This document shows positions 1 through 12,700 of a stretch of 64,000 bases of DNA, piece by piece; the first letter of the stretch is position 1, and every line of letters begins with the position of its first letter. This stretch comes from Cardiocondyla obscurior (taxonomy: Eukaryota; Arthropoda; Insecta; Hymenoptera; Formicidae): positions 826,001-890,000 of the forward strand of contig NC_091870.1 in assembly GCF_019399895.1 (NCBI RefSeq). Direction: 5' to 3'. Position numbers and translations under genes: made by a program. A model generated the notes under the pieces. That model was not told where the DNA came from and did no database searches. It saw nothing but the letters and a program-made list of their open reading frames with translations.

Positions 1-810
1 AAAAAGATTAATGTTGTTATAAAAAAAAAAGTAATTAATTAATTTTTTCTTAAAAATTTAATTTTAACGAAAGTGATAAAAGAAATAAAAATACCCGGTA
101 AAAACACGTAGAAAAATACTCTTCAATTCATCTTCAGTGAACACTCCACCTACGAAAAAATTACTTTGATTAACGTCTTTTTTTATTTATATCAAACATT
201 GTAATTAAGCTCATTATTAAAAGTCAATACTTACCAATTAAAGTCGTATATATTATCACAATAATAAAAGCAAATTGTCGGAAAGTATAGTTTATCATCG
301 TGGCTCTAAGATCCGATTAAACAAAAAAATTTGTCGAACAGACCAAACTCGATATTTCTTTACAGCGCACGGCAATATATAAGAAGCCGCGACGCTAATT
401 TGTATAATGTTAAATTTATGAGCCACTGTTATCTAATATCTCCCTGTTGCTTTACTGTGTGTACAAAGAACACACACGTGTTAAATGTTGTGTAATATTT
501 TTCTAAATTTCTGACTATTCGTCGAAAAATGCAAATGGTAAAAATATTTCTAAAATAAGCGTATCTTTTAAACCATAATGAGTGTGATAGATAAAATACA
601 TGCAAAAGCACTAACGTAGATATTCCTCGTCATAAAATGCAAACAGTCGAAATACCTCGAAATATAAATTAAATTAAATAAAAAATTGTAATTTAAACAT
701 TCGATCGATTTTATAAACTCACGTTTTACGCATTAAAACGCAGAATAACTAATTATCATAAATTTATATATACATATATTTAATATATGTAACAATAGTA
801 AAAAAAAAAA

Positions 811-826
811 GAGAGAGAGAGAGAGA
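811..826. repeat. (GA)n microsatellite
   Basis: An uninterrupted GA run of about eight units directly follows a run of A. It lies in the non-coding flank. Confidence 0.9.
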
Positions 827-960
827 ATGCTATGGTCTATTGTTACTATTATTAGTTAAAAATGTATGACAAATATATGCAGAAATATGTGTATAACAAC
901 TGTAAAGTTATACAATTTCATTAATGTTAGATTTTACACTTTCACATTTTTATGAAATAT

Positions 961-1060
961 AAAAAAAAATAAAAAAAAAAAAATAAAAAAAATAAAATAA
1001 AATAAAATAAAAATAAAAAAAAATATAAAAAATATAAAAAATATAAAAAATATTAAAAAA
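961..1060. repeat. A-rich low-complexity tract (AAAATA/AAATAT units)
   Basis: About 100 bases are almost entirely A and T, with short units such as AAAATA and AAAATAT repeating on the plus strand. Simple-sequence expansion; no coding potential. Confidence 0.85.
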
Positions 1061-1999
1061 AAATTATTATTATTAATAAAGAAATAAAGAGCAAATTTTA
1101 CAATGTAAATTTTATCTAATCAAGTGTAGTTTACTAAATACAAATTACTCGTAAAACGCGTGCGACATCATCGGGTCACGTACATAATGTCCCATAACTC
1201 TGTCAATTACTTATTCAATCGTACTTTTATGTTAATTTACGTACAGATAGATTTATGGGATGTCAGAAACTACCTACGAAAATAATCATGTGTATCTTAA
1301 TGCTCAAGGAAGTAAATCAGAGGGGATATGGTTAACCGGAAAAGCTCGAGTTTCAGTCACCTCGCTGCGAGTACAAGTGATAAGTAAACTGGTCACACAT
1401 AAATAATGGTTGGAATATTCTAATTTATTTTTGTAATAATTAGTTATAACCGATCTTAATAAATATTTTAATTCTTTTTTTTTTGTAAATCATGAAATAA
1501 CAAATAATCAATTTAATTCTAACTATATGAATAAGGAATTACTTCCATGTTTCTCTCTCTCTGTTAATTCCTTTCGTTGCTTTTAGTGTAGCCTTTTCTT
1601 TTTACTTATTGTCAAATAAAATATATAGTATTGTTCGACTCATTGCCAATATTCTAGGGTAGTAAAAAAAGTTAATGTATACATTTGCTTAAAATTAATT
1701 AGGACAAGCATATAAATGGATCTGTAATTGTTCTATATTCGAGCGCTTTTATATCTGAATTTGTAGAAAGTTGATGTCTATATCGTTTGATATTCTTTCG
1801 TCATTTTTAAATCCTCAATAGTTAACTTAAGATAAAATTCTCTTAGATCTTTATAATCATGAATATCTTTGCAATTTTCGTATTTATGATTAAAAGCGTA
1901 AACATCGATACACATTTATCTCGCGTATCTACTAAATACAGTTGGTAAGCAATTTATATTAATCACAATACAATGTTGATAACTTAACGCTAGTTGCAT

Positions 2000-3337
2000 T
2001 TAGCCGACCGCGTTTAGCATAAAATTTTGCGTGTAGTCGTATTCGATCGTCGGTATGACAGACTGAACGAATTTCAGAAATATTATAAGGTACATGTGTA
2101 CTCCTAATTCCCCACCACCTTCCATCACCGTTTCCATGATTTTTTTCATCACTTCGGCATGTCTACACAATAAATTTTTTAATTTATTAATATTTAAAAG
2201 TTTCTAAATACCTTATCATATATTTTTACCTGCAGGGATGAACAGAAGCCATAGGAGGGCCAGGTATATGTGGATGAGTCTCCATTGTGACTGTTTTTTT
2301 AGCGTGATCTTGACTAACATCTTCGTACATCTCTTCTACACTAAGCGGCTTCCGATTCTAATACAACAAAAAAGTAATTAACACATTATATCTAAAAAAT
2401 TTAATTTAAAAAATTCAAAAAGTAGACAAAAACACGATTTACTTCATTGTATCCATACAACCATAATCTGGGAGTTTGATAATATTTATCATATGTAATG
2501 TACAAGTCATAGGTGCGAGTGTGAATTATCTCTCCCTCCTCTGTAATAGAATTTCGTTTCTCATTTCCAGGTTTCTTCGAGATTTCCGTCGCCGTGTGCT
2601 ACAAAGTTAATTTCTATAATTATTACCTCAGAAAATCTTCTATCTTCTGCAAATTTGTGTTTACTACCTTATCCTGCTCATCCAGCATGCCACTGATTTC
2701 AAAAGCTTCCATATCAGCAGCATCCTCATCATCTTCATCCTCATCTGCATTGTCTTGAATTTGCGATGGTTCCCCCAGTGTTTCCTCCAGTGCCATTTCG
2801 GTTACTCTTTCATCTAGACCAGCTACACTAGTAGCATAATGATGTGTGTCTACCCAACCTCCTTCAGGATCATCAGCCTCTATAATACATTCTTGTTCGT
2901 TGCTGTATTCCATCTATGATAAACAATATTATTAAGTACAAACTGGAGAGAGAAAAAGGAAACTGCAAGTTACTTTGGTAAACAATTTTAAGGTGTAATA
3001 TTACCTGTTTACAACGACGTGTACAAGGAACATTGCGAGTCAACAGAAACTGCTTGCCCTTTGGTAAATAAGACTTTGCCCTGTCCTCATCTCCTGTGGC
3101 CCACTGCCAAGTGGGACAATGATGCACCAAGTGATCGCCAGCTGCTACAAATTCCTCTGGTGTCAAGACACCTGTCTCTCGAAACTTGCTCTCCTAAAAA
3201 ATATCAAGTAATTTTGTATAAACATCAAATGTTAAATAAATCAAATAACAGTATGTCTAAATTACCTTTAGCACCGGCGTCAGATATTCGGCGACGCCTA
3301 GGGCAGTACCTTTCACGGAATTTATTACACTTTGCAT
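2000..3337 (-). CDS. Atg3: Autophagy-related protein 3, E2-like LC3/Atg8 conjugating enzyme
   Basis: ATG3 accepts Atg8/LC3 from the E1 ATG7 and transfers it to phosphatidylethanolamine on the growing autophagosome. Minus-strand exons by splice site and phase: 3266-3337, 3005-3193, 2668-2913, 2443-2598, 2230-2357, 2000-2162. They encode 317 aa, close to the usual 310-320. Visible hallmarks are the N-terminal amphipathic segment starting MQSVINSVKGTALG, the HHCPTWQWATGD motif, an acidic flexible middle (residues about 90-165) for ATG7 binding, the E2-fold block YDLYITYDKYYQTPRLWLYG, and the catalytic cysteine in VHPC at about residue 263. The end reads IPTIEYDYT followed by a short tail. Intron 3 (2599-2667) is only 69 nt. 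It was chosen over a donor near 2626 because that would leave an impossibly short, out-of-phase intron. The start is the first Met of the family's N terminus. The gene is divergent from Spn. Confidence 0.95.
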
Positions 3338-4500
3338 TGTTGATGATCCACCGCGGCGATATCGGAGCACACGCGCGCACACAGACAGACAGATAGCCTG
3401 TATCTGATACGCGGATATTGCAAGATAGAAAGAGAGAGACACGGACTTTGATCAGCGGAGTTTCATCTCGGTCCACAACGCGAAGAACAGTTTCTTTTTG
3501 CGACTCTCGGGGCTTCGTTAATTCGTTCCCGGCTTGATTTCACGCACGAATCAAGTGGCACACAATTTCGTCGACACTCGACAGGCGAGATGAACCGCGG
3601 GCAGTTGACAGTGACACCCAGGAGTACCGATTGGTGGCGGCTCGTAGTGGACTTTACTGGAACCAAAGATCCTTCTGAAAGACGAGACTTCTTGCTTGAC
3701 GTCGGTAAAACCCTAGTCCGGTTTGGTCCGGTTACGCACTTGCAGGCAAGTAACCCCACGTAAGTCTCGCTCTTTCGTATCCAGGGTAAAAAGTAAGGAA
3801 CACGCAAGTCCGCACGGTTGTAAACACGGTCAGGCTCGGACAGTGTCCTTCGTTTTGTCGGTGTTTAGCGGGAGGGAGGAGGCAGTTCGCTGCGCGTATG
3901 GGCATGCGCGCAAGTTCGCGATAGGCATAGGGAACGGCGTGTCTCACGGGACGGGGACGGTGGTCGTTGAGCGTCGCGGATCAAGATCGACGACGCTGCG
4001 CCAGCTCGCCGCTACGGACATGGCGGACGTGGCCGCTCGTTGAACGTTAAACGCGGAAACATCTCGCCCATCGCCGTCGTCGTCGTCGTCGTACGTGTGT
4101 CGTCCGGTCGCGAAGGAACGGCGACGCGAGAACCGTAAACTGCCGAGGGCGCCGCTGAGCGGAATCGTGCCAAGTCGAGTGCGACTCGCCCGACCGCGAG
4201 AGATGCTCGCGCGCACATGGTGACATCGTCTTCCGGGTCAGTTGAAAGGATCAATTACACGACGGAGGCACGGCCGTCGGGCAGCCCGGGTCCCCGCCTG
4301 TTTTCCGAACGACCTTACTGTCGGCGATCGCCATCGGCGTCCCCGGCAAGCCCCGGCGATGCGGTGCCTCCATGGGGATAACTTTCATGGGGTATAATGG
4401 CGATCGGGAGGATGTTTTGTTTCTTAACATTGCACCACGATTAATTCTGCCAATTGTCAATTTGCCGTATTCACGCCGGTGTCTCGAGCTCGTCAGGATT
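3338..4500. promoter_or_regulatory. Divergent GC-rich promoter of Atg3 (-) and probable non-coding first exon of Spn (+)
   Basis: GC and CpG content rise sharply between the Atg3 start codon and about 4400, unlike the AT-rich DNA on both sides. A strong donor (GTAAGT) at 4501 suggests a plus-strand leader exon ending at 4500. It would splice to an acceptor at 6766-6767, just before the Spn start codon. The leader contains plus-strand upstream reading frames at 4020-4043 (7 codons), 4217-4381 (54 codons) and one opening at 4372. A CGT trinucleotide run sits near 4073-4092. Transcription start sites cannot be fixed from sequence alone. Confidence 0.6.
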
Positions 4501-6767
4501 GTAAGTAATTTAATATCCGGAGCCGGAGCCGGGCGTCCTCCCGGTATAACAGAATTGTTGTCAGATTACAAATAAAATTTCGATCCTTAAATTGATAATT
4601 TTACTCGCGACTGTGGTTTTGGGTATTAATGTTGTAATTAATTCCAAGTTGAAATTAATGATATCTCTCGTAAGCTTTTATCCTGAAACCTGAGATTCAG
4701 TAGAAAATTGAAGTACTATTTGATAAAGAAGCAGAATTAATTTGGCAATCACTGATTTATTAATATTTGTTTTATTACTGATATTTTAAATTGACTATAA
4801 AATGTGAACAATGCTTATTGTCATGTTGTAGAAAAGTATTTTGAATGTATGAGATTTCTAAGTTTGAAAAATTATTTCTACTTTACATATATTTTATTTA
4901 TACAAATTGGGATTACTAATTTACTTGTAATTTTTTTTTATAAGGAATTAATTTATTGTTCTCTATGTAACACAATTTTGAAAGAATTGCATTTAATATT
5001 CTGTAAAAAATTTGGAAAAGTATTCTTATCTAAAGTTATAAAGTTTTAATTATGTTAAATTAATTGTATAAATCACAAATTATGTCCACTCAGAATCTAT
5101 TCCGAACGTTAAGTGGAAATAAGAAACTGATTATCTGCAATGACATTGATATTTGCTAATGTTCAAAGAGACAAGTCAAACAAATCTGAGTCATATTGTT
5201 ACTTTGTGAGATTATTAAGTTGAAATTAATACTGAATATGAAATATTATACAAAGTACTTAAGATAATTTTGTTATCATATACATGATAAACATGTAACA
5301 TTTAAGAAAGGAACAACTGTTCAACTTTTTTATTTACTACAGATTCAAACATAATTAAGAAATTAAGCAGTAAAAAAATTACATTTTTTAATTAAACTAC
5401 ATGAAGAGAAAGAGAGCATCATGTCTAAATATAGATTTATTTATTTTTCAACACATCTCAAGTATCTAGATACCTCTATAGATATCTAGAATATATTTAG
5501 ATAGCAAACATTGTGAATGAACCTCAAACAAACATCATAATATATATATGTGTGTGATAGGCCTGTGGTTGGGCAAACAATTACATGATCATGAGCGATG
5601 CAAAATTGCAGCTCTTCACACATCCACCATAGGAACACATTCAAGTATTGATTACAGCAACATGGTGTGCTATGGGAGGAGAGTTGAAACTCAACCATGG
5701 CAGTTCCATACCTATTATATTTTATACCTGTCATTCAGCTTTTATTTCCATTAGCATTTTACAGAACGCGGAACGCGTGAGAATATAATAGTCATAAAAG
5801 TAAACGAAAAAAAAATAAAATATAATTGTAGCACAAAAATATATATAAGATTGCAGTTTATCACAAAAAAGAATTAAGAACTTAGAATAATTTCACAAAT
5901 TGTAACAGCACATTTTTTAATCTGATGAACTAATGATATTTATAATAATTGTAAGATAACTTATTAATCGATATTAAGCTATTTTTTTAAATAAAATTAC
6001 ACGCATTTGCGTTTTATATTTTTATAACTTTTATTTTCAGAACTTTTAAGAACATTTTTATAAATTTATGTTATAAAAATAGTAAAATTGGGAAAAATGT
6101 ATAACATTAATTCTTTAAGATGTATAAATATTCAAATTCTGTAAAGGTCAGAAAATCCAATTGACCGTGTAACGCGCGATAGCTATAGACAACAATAGAA
6201 AATGTATGTTCTTTGATATACCATAAAAGCGTAAAATCTAGGCAGATTTTACTTCAGAGTTTTAAAATTACATCAAACTGCTCTCCAATTAGTTAATATA
6301 TTTTCTTTATCACACATTAATTAAATTTATGAATTAAAAATTTGTTCCGAAAGAAAATAAAATAAACAGATCTAAATAAGACAGGAAAAAATATTTTGAA
6401 GCGCACGATAAGATAATAATTTATTATGACTCAGGCTTAATTGTGATATTTTTATTGATTATCTACGTTTATTCACGAAATATAAAACTACTGTGCATAT
6501 ATATGTAATTAGATATATTAATGTTTTCTTTTAATAATTATTAAGTAAATGTTATATAAATTTATTAATTTATTTCACAGGTTACTGCAATGAAATATAT
6601 CAAATACATTTAAATGACAATGGGCTGAAACGTTTAAATGATTAACACTTGAATATAAATATCATTACTTATTCAGCTATAGGTAAATATTTTTAAATAT
6701 AAAATTTTAAAATAACTCAACATATATTATAGATAATAAATAGTTTTTTGTGCAAAGTTTGTACCAG
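4501..6767 (+). other. Probable first intron of Spn; otherwise empty
   Basis: The AT-rich stretch is flanked by GTAAGT at 4501 and a pyrimidine-rich acceptor ending CAG at 6765-6767. The few open frames here are short and low-complexity, and none resembles a protein. It is called an intron only from these two splice signals and from the Spn start lying 2 nt after the acceptor. Confidence 0.45.
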
Positions 6768-6769
6768 AC

Positions 6770-9700
6770 ATGGCAGCGATAGAAGAAAAAAAGCGAGTCG
6801 GTGGCTCCAAGGTGTCAGCCATCGCGAATATTTTCCAATCCAAGCCGCAGCTGGATAATCTGAGTCACAGAACGAACAATATTCTTTCGGATGGATTTAA
6901 GGAACCAGCCGTTCCATTGAAGGAATCTCCGACGCAAGTGACAGTGGTTAGAACCGAGAGCCATGTGGCACGTTTCAACAATGCGCGTGCTCTTTTTGAG
7001 AAACTCGGCGAAGAAAATAAATCTAACAGACCGTAAGAAACTTTCATAGTAAAATACTATTTTTAAATTCATTAAAAATATGAAACTATATTAAAATTCT
7101 CGAATTTTTTATATTAATCAAATATAATTTGTGGCTATAGAATATTAATTTACATACTTGTTTAATTTACAGGGTGGAGCGAGCTACAAAACCGAACAAT
7201 TTGCATGGTCTCCGATCTCGTTCCAGTTCCGCAAACTCGGGTTCCGGATGTACTTCGCCCACGAGATCACCCCGTCCTCATTCGCCTTCTTCTCCGGGTC
7301 GTGAACATCTGAGCACGTGGAGTGCTAGCGTGCCAGCTTTAAATGCAGAGCGGCACTTCGAGAATGGCCACTGCGTGCCAGAACGACGTCCTGGAGTGGG
7401 CGTGGGTAAGGCCGAACGAACAGGAAAGGAGAACGATCGTCCAGAGCGGCCGGAAAAGCCAGAACGTCGACCGAATTCGAAGGAGCTCATTGAAAAACAG
7501 CGGAATTGGACTAGTCATTTCGCCAAGGCTAGACCGAACCGATACAACTCCGATCCAAATCGCTCGCTAGTTCAAACTTCCCTGAACTCTCAGAATACTC
7601 AGAGTCAGGCACAGCAACCGGCATCGTCGTTCGTTGACACATCTCAGAGCTCAACGAGCGTGGCAGCTAGCGACTCTGCCAGTCCAGCTACCAGATCAGC
7701 AAGCTTTTGCTCAGCACGCTCACCTCCGCCGCCACCTCCGCCTATCAGAAACTCGTCCGCGGCCAATAGAAGGGAACGACCGGCAAGTATCGCTGCTGCA
7801 AGCCCATCCGAATTACTGGAGAGCCCGGAATATGCAACAGTGGAAAAGTTTGACGATATTTCACCGACGATTCCGGAATATGCCGTTGTGCAGAAGAAAA
7901 AACCTCAAAATAGTTCAAAAGAGAATAAAAGTGGTAACATTGACAAGACTCAAGATGCCTCGTTGCCAGAATACGCTGTTGTGCAGAAAAGTGCAAAAGC
8001 GGCTTCGAGATCGGCGGATAATTCTAAAATCCAGAACTTAAAAAGCACAGTTAATACAGAGAGCGTTACGGGAAATAAAATTATGAGTTCGAGATCGACA
8101 GAAACCAAGGAAGTTTCGAAACCTACCGTACAAAATTTGACAAGTTCCACGACTGCAGAATCAATTTTAGGAAGCAAACCTATAATATCAAAATCAGTGG
8201 AGGATCCAAAGGAAATTTCTAAGGCCAATACGCAAACCGTAAAAAGCCTGCCAGTGGTGGAAATAATTCCAGCATGTAAAGATGCAGTTTTAAAATCAAC
8301 AGAAAATTTAAAAGAAACTTTAAAAAATTCTGCATCTATGGAGGAAGTTCCAACATTCAAAGCTATAGTTTCTAAACCAACAGAATTTTCAAAGGAGGAG
8401 AGCACGGCAGTTGTAGAGGGGCTCAGAGACGTCACAAAAGATACAGCGGTTCCAGAATCGAAAATTGTCAACGCAAACGATTATAGTGACTCTCCCGAGC
8501 AGACAAAATCGCCTGCACGGCAGCATCAGGATTCTAGTCCAATTCGAAGTGCCTCGATGGACAATATTTTGACGAGGAGAGAGAGTGACTTGCTAGAAGC
8601 ACCGGAATATTTTAATTGCCCTCCGAGTCCGATTCATTCTCCAGCGAAAACTTCCGAGTGGAGAAATGAATGGTTAGCAAAAAATGACGAGATTCTGAAA
8701 AGGACTGTGGACTTAAAAGATTTGAAGACTTCGTCAAGAGAGGCTACAGAGGCAGATCAACGTGGTGAGGTGTCGAGGCCGGATCCAAGACCCGATTGGG
8801 CAAGACCGTGCACGAAAAGAAAAGAGGCTACAGACGACAAAAAAACCGAATTGATACGGTCACCGGAATCTGAGCTAGGCTTGCCTTCTGCAGGTACAGA
8901 TAGTGCCTCATCTAGTATGAGCTCACCCAGTTCACCCTCCAAGGATAGCAAAGAAGAAAAAGCAGATAAAGAAATGTCGGAGAAACATCAGACAGGTGAG
9001 TTATTAAATTTATGCAAAAAGGCCTTGTAACAAATAATCGCTTTGTAGACTTTTGTTTTTTAACTTATTTGTTTGCAAATAAGACGAAACGTGATTTAAA
9101 AAATTGATATAATTTTTTAAAACATATTTAAAAAAATAATTTTTATATTAAAATTACATATATATAATAATTTTTATTAATAATGTTATGTATTAATTTT
9201 AATACGCATTTACGCGTATTAAACAGTTTTATGGAAAGTCATTTGCTTAAAAAATTAATCTTCATATTTTTGAAGATTATTCGTGAAGCAGGTGATTTTC
9301 GCCTTCGTGGGCTGGGATGGCAGTGCGCCAAAATGCCAAAAAGTAAAAGTACCAGACGCAAGTCCCCTTCTTTCCCTTTTCTCCTTCTCTTGCTCTGCCA
9401 CCACCTCTTTTACTAGTGTGCCACAGTATTATTTATAGAAATCACCGTGCGGCTTGTCCAGCAGCCAAACGCTTGTGCCTCATCGCGTTTACTTTGCAAA
9501 AGTGTCTCTGAGGCTTTTCATTGAATTTTGAAGATTTGAAAATTGTCAATGTAGTGCTTTAAACAGTTTTTATCAGTACAGTGTCTTCTCTGAAGATAAA
9601 ATGAATTATAATGCGTTTTATAAATGCGAAAAGAGCAAGTTTGTAAAACATAACTACACAAATAGTACAAATTTCTGATAATGTGTAAAAAATGAGAAAA

Positions 9701-12700
9701 TATCAATTTTTATAATAATTACACGTAAAAGAGTCATATGAATATGTAAATAATTTAATGAAAAAATATTTGGGAGAATTTTTCGAACTTGAATATTTTT
9801 TTATATTTTAGGATTAAAGGCAAATTAAATAATTGAGGATTAATTGTAGAATTAAAACGAGGGATAAGCAATTATAAAAAGAAATATACAATTATTTTAT
9901 AAATAATTGAAACATGCAATAAAAATCTAAATAATCTAAATGTGTTTTACATACTACTTAAATATACTTGTGCAGTTAATTAATGAATAATATAAATTAT
10001 TTTAAAATAATATTAAAAATTGTATTAAATAATATTTTGTCTTAAAACTTTTTATTGAATATCGTAGCTTAATTAATTCAAGGCTATAAATATATATATA
10101 TATATATATATTTCACGCGAGTGCATGATCTTGTAATAGAATATACAAGATTAGTGTTTATATATATGAAATGCTGCACTATATTTTGTATCAATATTTT
10201 TATACTTATTGAAGCGCCACGTACTCTCCAGGAAGACATAAAATTATGTGCCTGCGATTACTTTGCATCGATTGCGGAGGTACTATAGCGTCTGTGTTAA
10301 TCCAATAAGCTATTTCAGCGCTTTAATATATACGTCAGTTTTTCTGTATTTTTAATGTTGTTATGAATTTATTTTTTTAATACAGGTCGCAACAGCTATG
10401 ACTTGGAAGCAGAGGACTCGGATAAGCCGGCCACGTATCAGAGCTGCGTTTCAGGCACAGAGAGCTTCTCCGAGAAGGACCAGTTCAAGTTTAACGAGAC
10501 GGACACTACCACGGTCATTCGACGTTCGCACGTGCGTCTCGATCTTCAGGCTGCGGGTTTGGGTCCACGTCCACCTTCTGTCATAAGTTCGGATCAAGAG
10601 TATCCGCCGCTCGAACATAAGGAGATTCCTGTTCCTTCGCCGTACGCTAAGAAATTACAGCAAAGTGAAGAAATTGTGTCGCATAGCAATATCGAATCTA
10701 AAATTCAATCGAAATTAAATGCGGAAACAAAGAATCACGACAGCACTACGGAAACGACGAAAATCAATACCGCACCCGGGGAAGATGTGCTGGAAGCAAA
10801 AGTAAAATCCAGCAGCGACGGAGTATGCCAAAAGACGGTCTCGAATGCGAAGAATGATCAAATCAAAATCAGCGTAAGGGAGAAGATTGCGAAGAATAGA
10901 GAGGAGGTTTCTGGTAAGCGCTCCAGTTTCGTCGAAGCAGAGAGCAAGGATAGCGTAGACAAAACGGCTATTCGTAATCAAGAAATAAACTTTGGACTCA
11001 TCGCGAAGGAGAGCAAAGACGAAGAGAAATATGTAACGGAAATTGCAAAATCTGAAATCGCCAGCAGAAAAGAATGCATTGCGGCAGTGAACAGTGTTTT
11101 AAGTAGAAAACTAGAGAAGGAAATGGACCAGCCACAGACGACATGGGAGCAAGAGAAACAGAAGGCTGAATTAGCGAAGCTCCTGTTATCGGAGAATAAT
11201 CAGGGCTCTTCGCTGTCACCTAGCATGCATTCACAAAGACATTCCGGCAAAAAATCGAACGAGCAATCCGCGTCGGATAGTAGCCAGTTCGAGGACAGTG
11301 ACTCTAGTGACACGAAGACCGTTACAAATGTGGAATGTGTAACGAAAGAACATCAAAACACATCTGTTGGAAATGCAGAGACAATTTCGAAGAGCAATAT
11401 TAATCACATTACTCCCGTGACACCGGATACTATGACTCCAGACGAGGCTGAAAATCTGCTGAGTTCTCGGTAAATATATAGCGAGTAAGAAAAAAAAATT
11501 TTGGAGTTGAAATGTTAAAATATGTTTGAAATTTTATATATAAAAACAATAAGAATTTTAAAAAGAGAAAAGAAGCAAAAGTTATTAGTAAAAACATGCT
11601 TTTGATGCTGTTGCTAGAAATTGCTTAAAGTATATAACATTTTGCATTTTAATACGGAGCAATTAAATTTTTTACGGCTATACTTAATAATACAGTTTAA
11701 TATTTAATGTTTTTTCTTTTCTGCTGCAGTCTTGTAATTTAACAATTTTTAATTTAAGGCTTAATATTAATAACTTAATTTTTGTTTTCATTTTAATTCT
11801 AATACGTTTATGTTTATTTAAACGCAAATCTGCTGATTGCCATGGTCTGTGCAGTATTTTAGAAAAGAAGATTAGGTGAGTACATTTACGATTCTTTGAT
11901 TAATAACAATTATTCAATTGCAAAATTTATTCGCTATCAACGATCGCGTAATTCGTGCGCAAAGCAAAGTGAATGATTCGTGAACGTAAATTAGACAAGG
12001 TTCGGCGTTGCTATCGGACGAGGAAGCGCAGGAAATAGTGAAGCTGTTGTCTCCCACCGGTGCCAATGATGCAATAATAAGTGATGGGATTTCTAATGAC
12101 AAGGATAAGGAAGGACAGGACAGGGATAGGGAGGACCAGGACAACACGCCCGATTGGCTGTCCGATGTCCTGTCTGCTCCTGATTCCAGTCTTATCAATA
12201 GTGCCACTCATGATTATAGGTGAACGAGCTTATTTTTTTTATATAGTTTTGTTTGCGTGTCTTTTTGCAACTTCAGTTTTATGGTTTATCTTTTCGTTTA
12301 ACAATTTATAATAAATTTTTTTTTTATTTTAATATTATGCATTTAGCTAATCAAAAATTTTTTTTATTGTAATATTTTTAAAGTTTTGTTCTTTTAGGAT
12401 TTTGAAGAATTAAACTTTTTAATATTCGCATTTATTTAACGTTAAAAAGTTGCACTGCTTAATATTTTATAATCTTAATTATTTTATAATTAATGTTCGA
12501 ACTCTTGTCATTTCCTGAACTGGAAAACTGGATGCCTAAAGGTCTTCGAATTTTCGGAATTATACTTGAGATTTACTCTTCTTTAAATCCTTTTTAATTC
12601 TCCGTTAATTCTCTATTCATTTCAGTTTGTCTCACAGATCTCGCAGTGACCTAACAATAGACTCATTGACGGAAAGTCAAATAGGATCGGTCACAGGAAG

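Larger units (their letters stand above)
1..1999. other. AT-rich non-coding 3' flank of ATG3
   Basis: No reading frame here looks like a protein and I see no RNA gene. The stretch is very AT-rich and holds a GA microsatellite near 811-826 and an A-rich run near 961-1060. It probably contains the ATG3 3' UTR, which is transcribed on the minus strand. I could not pick a convincing poly(A) signal close to the stop. Confidence 0.6.

Noticed and set aside
374..382. TATATAAG that resembles a TATA box
   Set aside because: No initiator at the right distance and no gene downstream on the plus strand; AT-rich DNA produces many such matches.
2599..2626. Donor at 2625-2626 for Atg3 exon 3
   Set aside because: It would leave an intron under 30 nt and put the next exon out of phase; the donor at 2666-2667 gives phase 0 and a 69-nt intron.
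7950..8471. 173-codon antisense frame over Spn exon 2
   Set aside because: The shadow of a Ser/Lys-rich coding exon; the plus-strand frame continues the neurabin protein.
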